A stretch of DNA of 64,000 nt from Haloarchaeobius amylolyticus (GCF_026616195.1 NZ_JANHDH010000006.1:1-64000); one strand, 5' to 3'. Positions 23,537-33,909 are shown, counted from the stretch's first letter. Notes: a model not told the origin generated them from the sequence alone. Numbers and translations: made by a program.

Positions 23537-25081
23537 TCACTTGTCCGCCGGCACCTGCGCCCGGTACGTGGCCCCGTCGAAGGTGAAGGTGACCGGCCCG
23601 CGCCGGGTGTGCTCCCCGGACCCGGTGTCCGGCGCCGACGCCGGGCCGAGCACCTCTGCCACCGCCCCGGTGGTCGTGGTCAGCCGGACCCGCGAGAGAC
23701 GCTGATCGGCGTGGAGGAACGCCAGCGTGTCCCGGAGCGCCTGGCGCTGGAACACCTGTTCGAGGAGGAAGGTGGTCTCCGGTGCTGCGGCCGGCGCCCG
23801 GCCGACCGCGATGGTCGCCCGGTCCTCGTCGGGTTGCGGCGCGCTGCTGGTCGGACCCGCCTCGACCGACAGCACGCCTCCGTCCCGGCTGGTCCGGGTC
23901 ACGAAGTCGGAGGGGGTGAGCGACACCGGGTCGCCGGTGACCTGCACCATGGCAGTCACACAGCGCGTCGTCTCCACGTCGCGGTAGGCCCCGAACAGCA
24001 CGGCGTACCGGCCCGAGCGAAGCCCGGGCAGCGTCTCCCGGGAGTCGACGAACGCCGGTTCGACCCCGAGCCGGAGGGTCCGGCGGGCGGTCTGGCCCGG
24101 GAACAGCGCGGTCGGTCGCGGCTCGCGACTCGGCGGGAGCAACGCGACCCACTCACCGTCGACCAGTCTGAACACCTGCACCGCGGTCGGGACGACGCGC
24201 TGGTCGCTCAGGTCGTGCAGGGTCACCCGGAGCGTGACGGGGGTCTCGACCGCCTCGCTGGTCGGTTCGAGGTAGACCTCGCGCTCGCCCTCGTGGAACC
24301 AGTGCGTCGCACAGGCCGGCAGGTCCGGGACCGCCGTGCCCCTGAACCGCGACTCCGGCGGCGGGTCCGGTTTCCACACCGAGACGGTGAACGTTCCCCC
24401 GTATCGGTCCTCGCGGAAGCGGTAGACGCCGGGGACCAGGCAGTCGCCCGTGGCCGGCGAGACGAGGTCGTACGCCCGGCCCACGCGCTCACCGGGGTAG
24501 AGTTCGACGTGCTCCTCATCGGCCGGCGGGGAGAACTCGTCGGCGACCCGCCAGCACGTCTCGTTGTCGGCGGCCCAGTCGGTCTCGAAGCGGTCGCCGT
24601 CAGCTGGCAGGAGCAGGAGCCGGGGCGGTCCGGACGCGATGCCCGACGCGGTGGCGGTCGGGCCGTTCGTCCGGGCCTCGTAGCTCCCGACGAGGTCGCC
24701 GACCGGGGCCGAGCCATCGAACCGGAACTCGGCCGGAATCGGGCCACGGTTCGCCACCTCGACCCAGAGCCGGGCCGGGTGCTCGGGCGTCGCGTCGGCC
24801 GCGAACCCGACGCGAAGGGCGAGGTGGTCCTCGGCGGTCCCCACGTCGGCGACCGCGAACTGGATGGCCGTCTCGCCGAGTTCGGAGACCGCCCGGGGAC
24901 GGAGACGGTCGGGTCGGGACGAATCGAGGACGCCGGGCTCGCCCGTGGTCGCGGTCGTCGTGGTCGCCACGGAGAAGGGCCGCCGCGTCTGGGTCTCCGC
25001 GACCCCGCCCCCGAACCCGTTACAGCCAGCCAGCGCTGTCAGGGCGCCGGTGACGCTGCCGAGCAGGGTCCGTCGTCGCAC
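23537..25081 (-). CDS. Tat lipoprotein of unknown function, tandem family copy 2
   Basis: This 514-residue paralogue starts with GTG at 25081, giving VRRRTLLGSVTGALTALAGC with the lipobox cysteine at 20; an ATG five codons upstream (25096) is possible. Family motifs are RLWVEVANRG, ETCWRVADEF, CLVPGVYRF, LPACATHWFHEGE, VVPTAVQVFRL, LFPGQTARRTLRLG, LPGLRSGRYAVLFG, and the C-terminal FLLEQVFQRQALRDTLAFLH followed by VRLTTTTGAVAEVLG. The leader before the start resembles that of copy 3 over about 35 bases, which marks a tandem duplication. Its job outside the cell is unknown. Confidence 0.85.
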   Translation of the reverse strand: MRRRTLLGSVTGALTALAGCNGFGGGVAETQTRRPFSVATTTTATTGEPGVLDSSRPDRLRPRAVSELGETAIQFAVADVGTAEDHLALRVGFAADATPEHPARLWVEVANRGPIPAEFRFDGSAPVGDLVGSYEARTNGPTATASGIASGPPRLLLLPADGDRFETDWAADNETCWRVADEFSPPADEEHVELYPGERVGRAYDLVSPATGDCLVPGVYRFREDRYGGTFTVSVWKPDPPPESRFRGTAVPDLPACATHWFHEGEREVYLEPTSEAVETPVTLRVTLHDLSDQRVVPTAVQVFRLVDGEWVALLPPSREPRPTALFPGQTARRTLRLGVEPAFVDSRETLPGLRSGRYAVLFGAYRDVETTRCVTAMVQVTGDPVSLTPSDFVTRTSRDGGVLSVEAGPTSSAPQPDEDRATIAVGRAPAAAPETTFLLEQVFQRQALRDTLAFLHADQRLSRVRLTTTTGAVAEVLGPASAPDTGSGEHTRRGPVTFTFDGATYRAQVPADK

Positions 25082-25129
25082 GGTCGGTACGAGCATCGGG
25101 GCGCGACACAATCGTTCTTCGGGTGGTGC

Positions 25130-26662
25130 TCACGCCCGGCGCACGAACTCGTAGGTGACGCCGTCGTAGGCGACCGCGAGAGACTGCGCGGACTCCCCGA
25201 GCACCTGCGCGACCGCCCCGGTCGTCGTGGTGAGCCGGACCCTGTCGAGGGGCTCGTCGCTGGCCGTCTGCTTCTCGTGGATGAACGCCAGCGTGTCCCG
25301 GAGCGCCTGGCGCTGGAACACCTGTTCGAGGACGAGGGTTGTCTGCGGGTCACGCCCGGGCGCCCGGGAGAGTTCGACCGTCTCGCGGTCCGCCTCCGGA
25401 ATCGAGTCGCGCCCCGGCGGGGCCGCCTCGACGACGAGGGTGCCGGACTCGGTTCCCCTGGCTGGCGGCCCGACGAACGGTGAGGGCGAGAGCGACACGG
25501 GCGACCCGGCCGTCACGTCCAGCAGGGCCGCGAGGCAGGTCACCGTCTCCAGGTCGCGGGACGCCCCGAAGGAGACGGCGTAGCGGCCGGACCGCAGCCC
25601 CGGCAGTGCGGTCCGGTCGACGATGGCCCGCGGGTCGCCGCCGACCCGGAGCGTCCGCGTCTCGGTCTGGCCGGGGAACAGCGCGGTCGGTGGGTCGGAC
25701 CGCGGTGGCGGCAGCAACGGCACCCACCCGCCGTCGACCAGTCTGAACACGCGGGTCGCCGTCGGGACGACGCGCTGGTCGCCCAGGTCGTACAGCGTGT
25801 ACCGGATCGGGACGGGCGTCGTGGCTGCCTCGGCGGACGGTTCGAGGAACACCTCGCCGTCGGTCTCGTGGAACCACCGCGTCGCACAGCCCGGGAGTTC
25901 GGGGACCGTCACGTCGCCGAACCGCGAGGGCGGGGGCTGGTGTGGGTCCCAGACCGAGACGACGAACGTCGCGTCGACCGAGTCGTCGCGGAACCGGTAG
26001 ACGCCGGGCACCAGACACTCGGCGTCCTTCGGGGTCACGATGTCGTACACCCGGTCCGTGGTTTCGCCGGGGGCCAGCTCGACCGACTCCGTGACCTCGG
26101 GCGGGTCGAAGGCCGAGGGGAAGCGCCAGCACTGCGCGCTCGCCCAGGACCACGCCACGTCGAACCGCCGGTCGTTCGTCGGCACGAGCAGCAACCGTGG
26201 GCCGTCGCTTCCGGCTTCGTCGCCGTTCCCGCCGCCACCGGCGGGTGCGGCCGGGCCGGTCGTCGGTGCCTCGTACGTCCCGACGTGGGCCCCGAAGGGC
26301 GCGACGCCGTCGAACTCGACCGTGGTCGCCGTCTCACCGACGTTGGTGGCGGTCACCCGCACCCGGGGTGGGTTGGCCGGCGTCCCGTCCGCGACGAAGC
26401 CGACGCTGTAGCCGAGACTGTCGGCCGCAGCCTCGACGCCCGCGACCGCCAGCTGGACCGGCGCGTCGCCGAGAGTCGAGACCGCCCGGGTTCGGAGGCT
26501 GTCGACCTCGTCTTCCGTCTCGGCAGACCCGTCGGGTGTCGTCGGCACCGAGAACGGCTCGCGGGTGCCGGTCCTGCCTCGTGCGTCCTCGCCGAGACCG
26601 TTACAGCCGGCGAGGGCGCTGAGGCTCCCGGTGATGCCCGCGAGCAGGGTCCGTCGTCGCAC
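25130..26662 (-). CDS. Tat lipoprotein of unknown function, tandem family copy 3
   Basis: This 510-residue paralogue starts with GTG at 26662 (VRRRTLLAGITGSLSALAGC); no ATG lies in frame nearby. It is the closest relative of copy 2: both share FQRQALRDTLAF near the C-terminus, LTTTTGAVAQVLG, CLVPGVYRF and the CAT-WFHE segment. Mature cysteines are at the same four places as in copies 1 and 2. It ends 48 bases before copy 2, and that junction (stop codon, ACCCGAAGAAC, then the next start) repeats the junction between copies 4 and 3. Function is unknown. Confidence 0.85.
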   Translation of the reverse strand: MRRRTLLAGITGSLSALAGCNGLGEDARGRTGTREPFSVPTTPDGSAETEDEVDSLRTRAVSTLGDAPVQLAVAGVEAAADSLGYSVGFVADGTPANPPRVRVTATNVGETATTVEFDGVAPFGAHVGTYEAPTTGPAAPAGGGGNGDEAGSDGPRLLLVPTNDRRFDVAWSWASAQCWRFPSAFDPPEVTESVELAPGETTDRVYDIVTPKDAECLVPGVYRFRDDSVDATFVVSVWDPHQPPPSRFGDVTVPELPGCATRWFHETDGEVFLEPSAEAATTPVPIRYTLYDLGDQRVVPTATRVFRLVDGGWVPLLPPPRSDPPTALFPGQTETRTLRVGGDPRAIVDRTALPGLRSGRYAVSFGASRDLETVTCLAALLDVTAGSPVSLSPSPFVGPPARGTESGTLVVEAAPPGRDSIPEADRETVELSRAPGRDPQTTLVLEQVFQRQALRDTLAFIHEKQTASDEPLDRVRLTTTTGAVAQVLGESAQSLAVAYDGVTYEFVRRA

Positions 26663-26708
26663 GATAGTCGTGCATGGGGTCGCGAGACGATTGTTCTTCG
26701 GGTCGTGT

Positions 26709-28223
26709 TCACGTGTCGCGTGCCAGTTGGTACCCGACTCCGTCGTAGGTGAAGCGCACGCCGGACTCGTCACCGGTGACCCCGAACCGGTCGAGCCACC
26801 GGGCGGTCCGGCCCACACGCTCTGCCGACGTGGTGAGGACGACCCGGGCGAGCGTTTCGTCGTGCAGGAACCCGAGGGTGTCGCGGAGGGCGGGTACCTG
26901 CAGCACCTGCTCCCGGAGGAGGTGACCGGTCGGAGGGCCGTCCGCCTCGTCGAGGCGCGAGACGACGAGCCCGTCGCCCGACTCGTCGTGGTGGGCCACG
27001 CGCAGTTCCTTCCCCTCGCGGCCGACCCGCTTCGCGCCCGGGGTCGGGGCCAGCGGGGCCGGGTCGCCGACGAGTTCGACCAGTGCGGCCTCCGAGGCCA
27101 GCCGGGTCGAGGTGCCGCGTGGGTCGACCTCGACGCGACCGTGCTCGACGGCGTAGCGGCCCGGGCCGAGGCCACCGGCCGCGAAGGTCGCGGCGCCGTC
27201 GAGGTCGCCCACGTCGGGGGCCGTCGTCCCGTTCGTCAACCGCCCCCGGATGGTGTGGGACTCGCCGGGGCGGACCCTGACGGTCTCCTCGGGGAGGCGG
27301 CGCGGCGCGACGTAGTGCCAGTGCCCGTCGTGGAGTTTGAACAGCCGCCAGCCCGCCTCGCGGATGGTGAACGCCGCGTTCGCGTAGCTGACGAACGTCA
27401 ACGAGAGGCGACCGTCAGAGAGCTGGAGTCGCTCGGCGCTCGGCTTCATGTAGATGGCGGCGTCTGGCTGGTTCCGGTGGTACCAGTCCGTGACGGACAC
27501 GTCGGGCAGGTCGGGGACCTCCTCGCCGACGAACCGGGACTGGCCGACCCTGTTCTCCCGCGGGTCGAACACCGAGAGGGTGAAGCCGCCGAACTCGTCC
27601 CCGGCGAACCGGTACTGGCCGGTCGGCAGGCAGGCGTCCTGGTCCGCGGGCGTGACGAGTGCGTACTCGCGGCCCAGGGTGTCGCCGGGGCCGAGCTGTT
27701 CGCTGGCGGCCTGCTGGGCGGTCGGCGGCTCGTAGGTGGGGCTGGCGCGCCAGCAGTCCCCGGCGCGTTCGACGAAGCGCGTCGGCTCCCCGTCGGGGAC
27801 CGGCCGGAGCGCGATGCGCGCCCCGGTCTCCGGGTCGACGCCCCGGAGCGAACTCACCGGTGGCTCCTCGCCCACGCGCAGGCCGCGCGAGGAGGAGCCC
27901 TCGTTGGTGAGGCCGACCCAGAGACGGATGGGCGAGGCGATGGTCGCGGCACTGGTGAAGCCGACGGTCACCGCGAGCCGGTCGTCGGTCTGGGGTTCGA
28001 GCGCGACCAGCAACCGGAGCGAGCCGATGCCCTTGTGGGTGACCGGCTGGGCGCGGGCGAGGTCGCCCGGGTCGAGGGTCGCCCGGTCGGCTGGCAGGTC
28101 GGTGGTCCGGGTCCGGCGCGCCACGTCGAAGGGCTCCCTCGTCGGGCGGTCGAGGGCGTCGAGGCCGTTACAGCCGGCCAGCAGACTCGTCGTGAGGGTA
28201 CCGAGAAGTGCGCGCCGGCGCAT
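26709..28223 (-). CDS. Tat lipoprotein of unknown function, tandem family copy 4 (divergent)
   Basis: This 504-residue protein is the first gene of the tandem set in transcription order and the most divergent. MRRRALLGTLTTSLLAGC gives the Tat and lipobox region with the lipid cysteine at 18. It keeps RLWVGLTN, GDCWRASPTYEPP, CLPTGQYRF, WYHRN in place of WFHE, and LLREQVLQVPALRDTLGFLH. It keeps the first two mature cysteines but lacks the third and fourth found in the other three copies, which suggests that these form a disulfide lost as a pair. Function is unknown. Confidence 0.85.
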   Translation of the reverse strand: MRRRALLGTLTTSLLAGCNGLDALDRPTREPFDVARRTRTTDLPADRATLDPGDLARAQPVTHKGIGSLRLLVALEPQTDDRLAVTVGFTSAATIASPIRLWVGLTNEGSSSRGLRVGEEPPVSSLRGVDPETGARIALRPVPDGEPTRFVERAGDCWRASPTYEPPTAQQAASEQLGPGDTLGREYALVTPADQDACLPTGQYRFAGDEFGGFTLSVFDPRENRVGQSRFVGEEVPDLPDVSVTDWYHRNQPDAAIYMKPSAERLQLSDGRLSLTFVSYANAAFTIREAGWRLFKLHDGHWHYVAPRRLPEETVRVRPGESHTIRGRLTNGTTAPDVGDLDGAATFAAGGLGPGRYAVEHGRVEVDPRGTSTRLASEAALVELVGDPAPLAPTPGAKRVGREGKELRVAHHDESGDGLVVSRLDEADGPPTGHLLREQVLQVPALRDTLGFLHDETLARVVLTTSAERVGRTARWLDRFGVTGDESGVRFTYDGVGYQLARDT

Positions 28224-28307
28224 ACGGTTGCTGTGGACGGGTGCGACAAGTAGCTTTCAGTAGCTGCAATCGGGCCGAGCGTGGGGGGAAGACGAAGGGA
28301 GGGCGCC

Positions 28308-29987
<1,680 letters not shown>

Positions 29988-30079
29988 ACCGGCCTGTTCG
30001 GAGGGAATCATAATGATATTTGCTCACAGGCAACATCCCCCGGTTGCTCGGCCCGCGAGGACCCGGCCGGACGAAGGTA

Positions 30080-30086
30080 TTTTATC
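30080..30086 (+). promoter_or_regulatory. Promoter box of the zinc-ribbon membrane protein
   Basis: TTTTATC lies 27-33 bases before the ATG at 30113, consistent with a leaderless transcript. Confidence 0.45.
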
Positions 30087-30112
30087 CCGTGGTGACAAGA
30101 ACTCGAAAATAG

Positions 30113-31363
30113 ATGGTTTCCGAGGGTGGGAACGACCCGCGAGACGCGCCGACATGCGAGGACTGTGGCGCGTCGGTCGGCCGCGACGACAACTTCTGTA
30201 CGACCTGTGGGGCTGCACTCGCCGGGGGGAGTCGTGCCCAGCCGACCGACGACTGGGCCTGGGGCCTCGACGGCGACGGAGCCGGGGCCGGCCCCGAGTT
30301 CGGGTCGGCGACCTGGGACGACGAGGGTGGAGACGCGGACCCGGTGGGAGAGTGGGAGGATTCGACCGCCGGAGAGCCGGCCGGCGACCCACAGCCGGAG
30401 GGGTCCACCACCACCCCGCCACGACCGCCGGATTCCGAGGACAGCGCCGAGACTCCTGACGCGGCAGCCAGCACGGCGAGTTCGCCCCGCGACGACGACC
30501 TCGCGAAGTGGCAGAAACGCTGCCCGGACTGCGGCGCCGTCCTCGTCTCGCAGGCCGTCAAGTGCACGAACTGCGGTGCGACACAGCCCGACGCAGCGTC
30601 GGGGACGCCGGACACCGGCCGGGAATCAACCTCGACGACCCGCGACTGGCCCCACGCCGACGCCCGTCCCGACGAGTCGTTGGGCACCGGTTCCGGGCCC
30701 GGTGAGTCCCGGCACGTCACCGACGCGGGCAAGGGCGAGGTCCAGTACGAGCGCGAGCGGGCCCGGGACCGGAACAGGGGACAGACCCGGGCCGACCAGC
30801 CCGCACCCGAACCGCGGGACGCCCCCCGCGAACACGAGGCGTCGGCGTACCCGGACCGGGGCCGGCGCGACCGCGGGAGCCGACCCCGGCGACCGCCGGA
30901 CCGGTCCGAGCACTGGATCGAGGACATCGGTCGAGAGCCGCCGGCCGAGGGCTGGGGCGGGAAGCTCGCGGGGGCGGGCAAACCCGGCCAGAAGCAGCGG
31001 TCTGTCCAGCGCGGCGAGCGCCCCTTCGAGCCCGAGCCCCCGAGCGAGAACTGGTGGCTCGGCGTGTTGCTCCCGGCCAGCCTGACCCTCCTCGGGCTGT
31101 TCGTCGGCCTCTCCCAGCAGCCCGACCTGCTGGCGCAGGGCTACCTGCCGTGGACCGGCGACGCCTTCGGCGTCTTCGAGGTCGCCGCGGCCCTCACCCC
31201 GACGCTGGCCCCCTTCGCGCTCTACTTCGACCGGAAGTTCCTGCGCCAGACCACGGGCTGGCTCCCCTCGAAGGCGTTCTTCCTCGTGGCGGTCCCGTAC
31301 CTGAACCTGCTCGTGACCGCCATCTACCTCTGGAAGCGCGACCGGTACGTCGACACGCTCTGA
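30113..31363 (+). CDS. Double zinc-ribbon protein with disordered linker and C-terminal membrane helices
   Basis: This 416-residue protein has an N-terminal zinc ribbon (CEDCGASVGRDDNFCTTCG, residues about 15-33) and a second one near residue 140 (CPDCGAVLVSQAVKCTNCG). Between and after them lie long Pro/Gly/Asp/Arg-rich disordered stretches. The last 110 residues hold two or three hydrophobic helices (WWLGVLLPASLTLLGLFVGL, AAALTPTLAPFALYF, AFFLVAVPYLNLLVTAIYLW). The layout suggests a membrane-tethered scaffold with cytoplasmic zinc ribbons. No function is recognised. Confidence 0.75.
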   Translation: MVSEGGNDPRDAPTCEDCGASVGRDDNFCTTCGAALAGGSRAQPTDDWAWGLDGDGAGAGPEFGSATWDDEGGDADPVGEWEDSTAGEPAGDPQPEGSTTTPPRPPDSEDSAETPDAAASTASSPRDDDLAKWQKRCPDCGAVLVSQAVKCTNCGATQPDAASGTPDTGRESTSTTRDWPHADARPDESLGTGSGPGESRHVTDAGKGEVQYERERARDRNRGQTRADQPAPEPRDAPREHEASAYPDRGRRDRGSRPRRPPDRSEHWIEDIGREPPAEGWGGKLAGAGKPGQKQRSVQRGERPFEPEPPSENWWLGVLLPASLTLLGLFVGLSQQPDLLAQGYLPWTGDAFGVFEVAAALTPTLAPFALYFDRKFLRQTTGWLPSKAFFLVAVPYLNLLVTAIYLWKRDRYVDTL

Positions 31364-31439
31364 GTCGGCTGTCCGGTCGTTCCCCGTCCGTCTGGCCGGT
31401 CCCCGAACTGTTACGTCCCACGACCGCACAGGTCCCGCC

Positions 31440-32237
31440 ATGTACCTCGCAGACCAGACCTGGCCGGACCTCGGTGAGTACGTCGCCGAAGAGTCCGTCG
31501 CCGTGGTCCCGCTCGGTTCGACCGAACAGCACGGCCCGCACCTCCCGCTGAGCACCGACCACACGATAGCCGAGGGGCTCGCCCGCGAGGCTGCCGACCG
31601 AACCGGCTTCCTCTGTACGCCCACCATCGACATCGGCGTCAGCACCCACCACCTGCAGTTCCACGGGACGATGTCGGTCGACCCGCCCCAGTTCCGCGAC
31701 TACGTCGAGAGCTTCTCGCGCAACCTCACCCGCCACGGCATCGACCGCATCGTCTACGTCAACGCCCACGGCGGCAACATGCAGCACCTGCGCGAGGTCG
31801 GCCGTCGGCTCCGGGAGGACCGCGACGCCTACGCGGTCGAGTGGATGTGGGACGAGTCCATCCCGGACCTCGTGGACGACCTGTTCGAGCACAACGGCCC
31901 CCACGGCGGGCCGAAGGAGACCGCGATGATGCTCCACCTCGACCCGGAGCACGTGAAGGCGGACAAACTGGCGGAGGCGCGCGACGGCGGGCGGGTCCAC
32001 CTCGAAGACGGCGACCCGACCATCCACGGCGCCCGGAACTACTACGACGCCATCGACAACTCCCCGAACGGGGTGTTCGGCGACCAGACCGACGCCACCG
32101 CCGAGAAGGGCGAGGAACTGTTCGAGGCCGCCACCGAGCAACTGGTCGCGCTGCTCGAGTGGCTCGACGAGAAGCCCTTCGACGACCTGATGGCGAAACC
32201 CCACGTCGACCCGCAACCCGGCAGCCGTCGGGAGTGA
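31440..32237 (+). CDS. Creatininase-family amidohydrolase
   Basis: The protein has 265 residues. The metal-binding signature VPLGSTEQHGPHLPLSTDH holds the glutamate, histidine and aspartate ligands, and VNAHGGN and PHGGPKETAMM carry further conserved residues of the creatininase fold. In archaea this family includes the ArfB formamide hydrolase of riboflavin/F420 synthesis, and many members are unassigned, so the substrate is left open. It is followed 60 bases later by the M29 aminopeptidase gene on the same strand. Confidence 0.85.
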   Translation: MYLADQTWPDLGEYVAEESVAVVPLGSTEQHGPHLPLSTDHTIAEGLAREAADRTGFLCTPTIDIGVSTHHLQFHGTMSVDPPQFRDYVESFSRNLTRHGIDRIVYVNAHGGNMQHLREVGRRLREDRDAYAVEWMWDESIPDLVDDLFEHNGPHGGPKETAMMLHLDPEHVKADKLAEARDGGRVHLEDGDPTIHGARNYYDAIDNSPNGVFGDQTDATAEKGEELFEAATEQLVALLEWLDEKPFDDLMAKPHVDPQPGSRRE

Positions 32238-32265
32238 CACCGGCAAATTCCACCACCCTTTCGAA

Positions 32266-32277
32266 ACGAATATTCGT
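32266..32277 (+). promoter_or_regulatory. Palindromic TATA box of the aminopeptidase gene
   Basis: ACGAATATTCGT is a perfect 12-base palindrome with the AT core about 27 bases before the ATG at 32298. It overlaps the expected TATA position, so it could be both TATA box and operator. Confidence 0.4.
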
Positions 32278-32297
32278 GCGTTGACGAATGACGAGGT

Positions 32298-33389
32298 ATG
32301 GACGAACGAGTGCGTGAACACGCACGGATTCTCGTCGAGAAGTGCACCGACATCCAGCAGGGCGACTGCGTCGCCATCAACGCGCCGGCCGAGGCCGAGG
32401 ACCTCGCCGTCGCCATCGCGGAGCGCCTCGGCGAGAAGGGCGCCCACCCGACGACCAACGTCAGCCTCCCGGCCGTCCAGCGTGCCTACATGCTCGCGGC
32501 CGACGAGGACGACTTCGAGACGCCCGCCCACATCCAGGCGATGGCGGAGAACACGGACGCCTTCATCTCGGTCAAGGGCTCCCAGAACATGTTCGAGACG
32601 AGCGACGTGCCCCCGGCGAAGAACCAGGCCCGCGCGAAGCACATGAAGCCCATCCAGGAGGCCTACATGGACTCGAAGTGGGTCGTCACGCAGTACCCCT
32701 GCGCCGGCGACGCCCAGAAGGCCGAGATGAGTACTCCGGCGTACGAGGACTTCGTCTGGGGCGCCATCAACAAGGACTGGGACGAACAGCACGAGTTCCA
32801 GGAGAACATGGTCGAGATCCTCGACGACGCCTCGGAGGTCCGCATCGTCTCCGGCGAGACCACCGACGTCACGATGTCCGTCGCGGGCAACCACGCCATC
32901 AACGACACCGCCGAGAACAACATGCCCGGCGGCGAGGTGTTCACCGCTCCCGTCCCCGACAGCGTCGAGGGCGAGGTGCTGTTCGACAAGCCGCTGATGG
33001 CCCAGGGCCGCGAGGTCACCGGTGTCTGGCTCAAGTTCGAGGAGGGCGAGGTCGTCGAGCACTCCGCCGAGAAGAACGAGGAGGTCCTGACCGCCCAGCT
33101 GAACACCGACGAGGGTTCGAAGCGCCTCGGCGAACTGGGCATCGGGATGAACCGCGACATCGACCGGTTCACCTACAACATGCTGTTCGACGAGAAGATG
33201 GGCGACACCGTCCACATGGCCATCGGACGCGCCTACGAGGAGAACGTCGGCGAGGACAACGAGCAGAACCAGTCCGTCGTCCACACCGACATGATCGTGG
33301 ACATGAGCGAGGACTCGTTCATCGAGGTCGACGGGGAAGTCGTACAGCGCAACGGGACGTTCAGGTTCGAAGACGGGTTCGAGGGGTAG
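32298..33389 (+). CDS. Aminopeptidase, M29 family (AmpS/thermophilic type)
   Basis: This 363-residue two-metal aminopeptidase starts MDERVREHARILVEKCTDIQQGD, as in M29 enzymes. NNMPGGEVFTAPV holds the first metal-ligand glutamate region; EVLTAQLNTDEGSKRLGELG and the GMN, HMAIG, and VVHTDMIVDM segments supply the remaining ligands. It probably acts in cytoplasmic peptide turnover. A run of hairpins follows the stop codon. Confidence 0.92.
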   Translation: MDERVREHARILVEKCTDIQQGDCVAINAPAEAEDLAVAIAERLGEKGAHPTTNVSLPAVQRAYMLAADEDDFETPAHIQAMAENTDAFISVKGSQNMFETSDVPPAKNQARAKHMKPIQEAYMDSKWVVTQYPCAGDAQKAEMSTPAYEDFVWGAINKDWDEQHEFQENMVEILDDASEVRIVSGETTDVTMSVAGNHAINDTAENNMPGGEVFTAPVPDSVEGEVLFDKPLMAQGREVTGVWLKFEEGEVVEHSAEKNEEVLTAQLNTDEGSKRLGELGIGMNRDIDRFTYNMLFDEKMGDTVHMAIGRAYEENVGEDNEQNQSVVHTDMIVDMSEDSFIEVDGEVVQRNGTFRFEDGFEG

Positions 33390-33390
33390 G

Positions 33391-33417
33391 GAGGTTCTGA
33401 GCGGAGCGAAGAACCTC
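33391..33417 (+). terminator. Hairpin just after the aminopeptidase gene
   Basis: GAGGTTCT and AGAACCTC form a perfect 8-bp stem with an 11-base loop, starting one base after the stop codon. It has no T-run behind it, so it may stabilise the mRNA end rather than terminate transcription. Confidence 0.4.
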
Positions 33418-33447
33418 GGGAGCGAGCGGCGGAGCCGCGAGCAGTAG

Positions 33448-33474
33448 GGAGACGCGACCGCAGGGAGCGTCTCC
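33448..33474 (+). terminator. Second hairpin downstream of the aminopeptidase gene
   Basis: GGAGACGC and GCGTCTCC form a perfect 8-bp stem with an 11-base loop, the same geometry as the hairpin at 33391. Between them lies a shorter GCGGCGGAGCCGC inverted repeat. Confidence 0.35.
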
Positions 33475-33860
33475 AAGTCCGAACGGGGAGCGGAACAAGA
33501 ACCTCGAATTCTGGACGAGAACCCTCTATTCGAAACCCCGGACCAGCGACTGTCTCGGGTCGGACTGCTTCGGTCCAACTCGTTTCGCCCACCCCAACGT
33601 GACACGCGAACAGAACTGATTCTTCAGTTCTCGGACTGCCAACCGTGACAGCACAGGAGCAGCGCGACCTCGAGTGACCGGACGAATACACAACCAGTAT
33701 CTGTCACTTCGTCGATTCGGGCACACGTTTTTGTGGTCTCCAATCCGAACAATAGTGAAGAGTCCTTCGGCCGAATCCGGCTCGGCTACCGGCGTCTATT
33801 GTGAGAACCAGTACCGTCATTCGACTGTCCTAGTGCTCCACACCGATTCGTTCGGCAACA
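33475..33860. other. Intergenic stretch upstream of the chemotaxis transducer
   Basis: This 385-base stretch is AT-richer than the genes around it and holds no convincing gene; a 63-codon open frame at 33674-33865 has no recognisable product or halophilic codon pattern. The palindrome TTCGGCCGAA lies near 33767. The promoter of the downstream transducer follows. Confidence 0.45.
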
Positions 33861-33884
33861 TATAAAATTTCAGAAACTTATACG
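33861..33884 (+). promoter_or_regulatory. Tandem TATA boxes of the chemotaxis transducer
   Basis: TATAAAATTT at 33861-33870 and CTTATAC at about 33878-33884 precede the ATG at 33910. The second gives a leaderless transcript; the first would give a leader of about 20 bases. Confidence 0.45.
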
Positions 33885-33909
33885 GTGGCGCAGGTGTAGT
33901 GCGTACTCG

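Noticed and set aside
21910-28223. Lipoprotein cluster as a prophage or integrated element
   Set aside because: There is no integrase, att repeat or tRNA at its edges and the base composition matches the neighbours. Tandem duplication explains it.
33674-33865. 63-codon open frame upstream of the chemotaxis transducer
   Set aside because: It is basic and rich in Ser/His/Thr, unlike the acidic proteins of this genome. It overlaps the promoter of the next gene and has no recognisable family.
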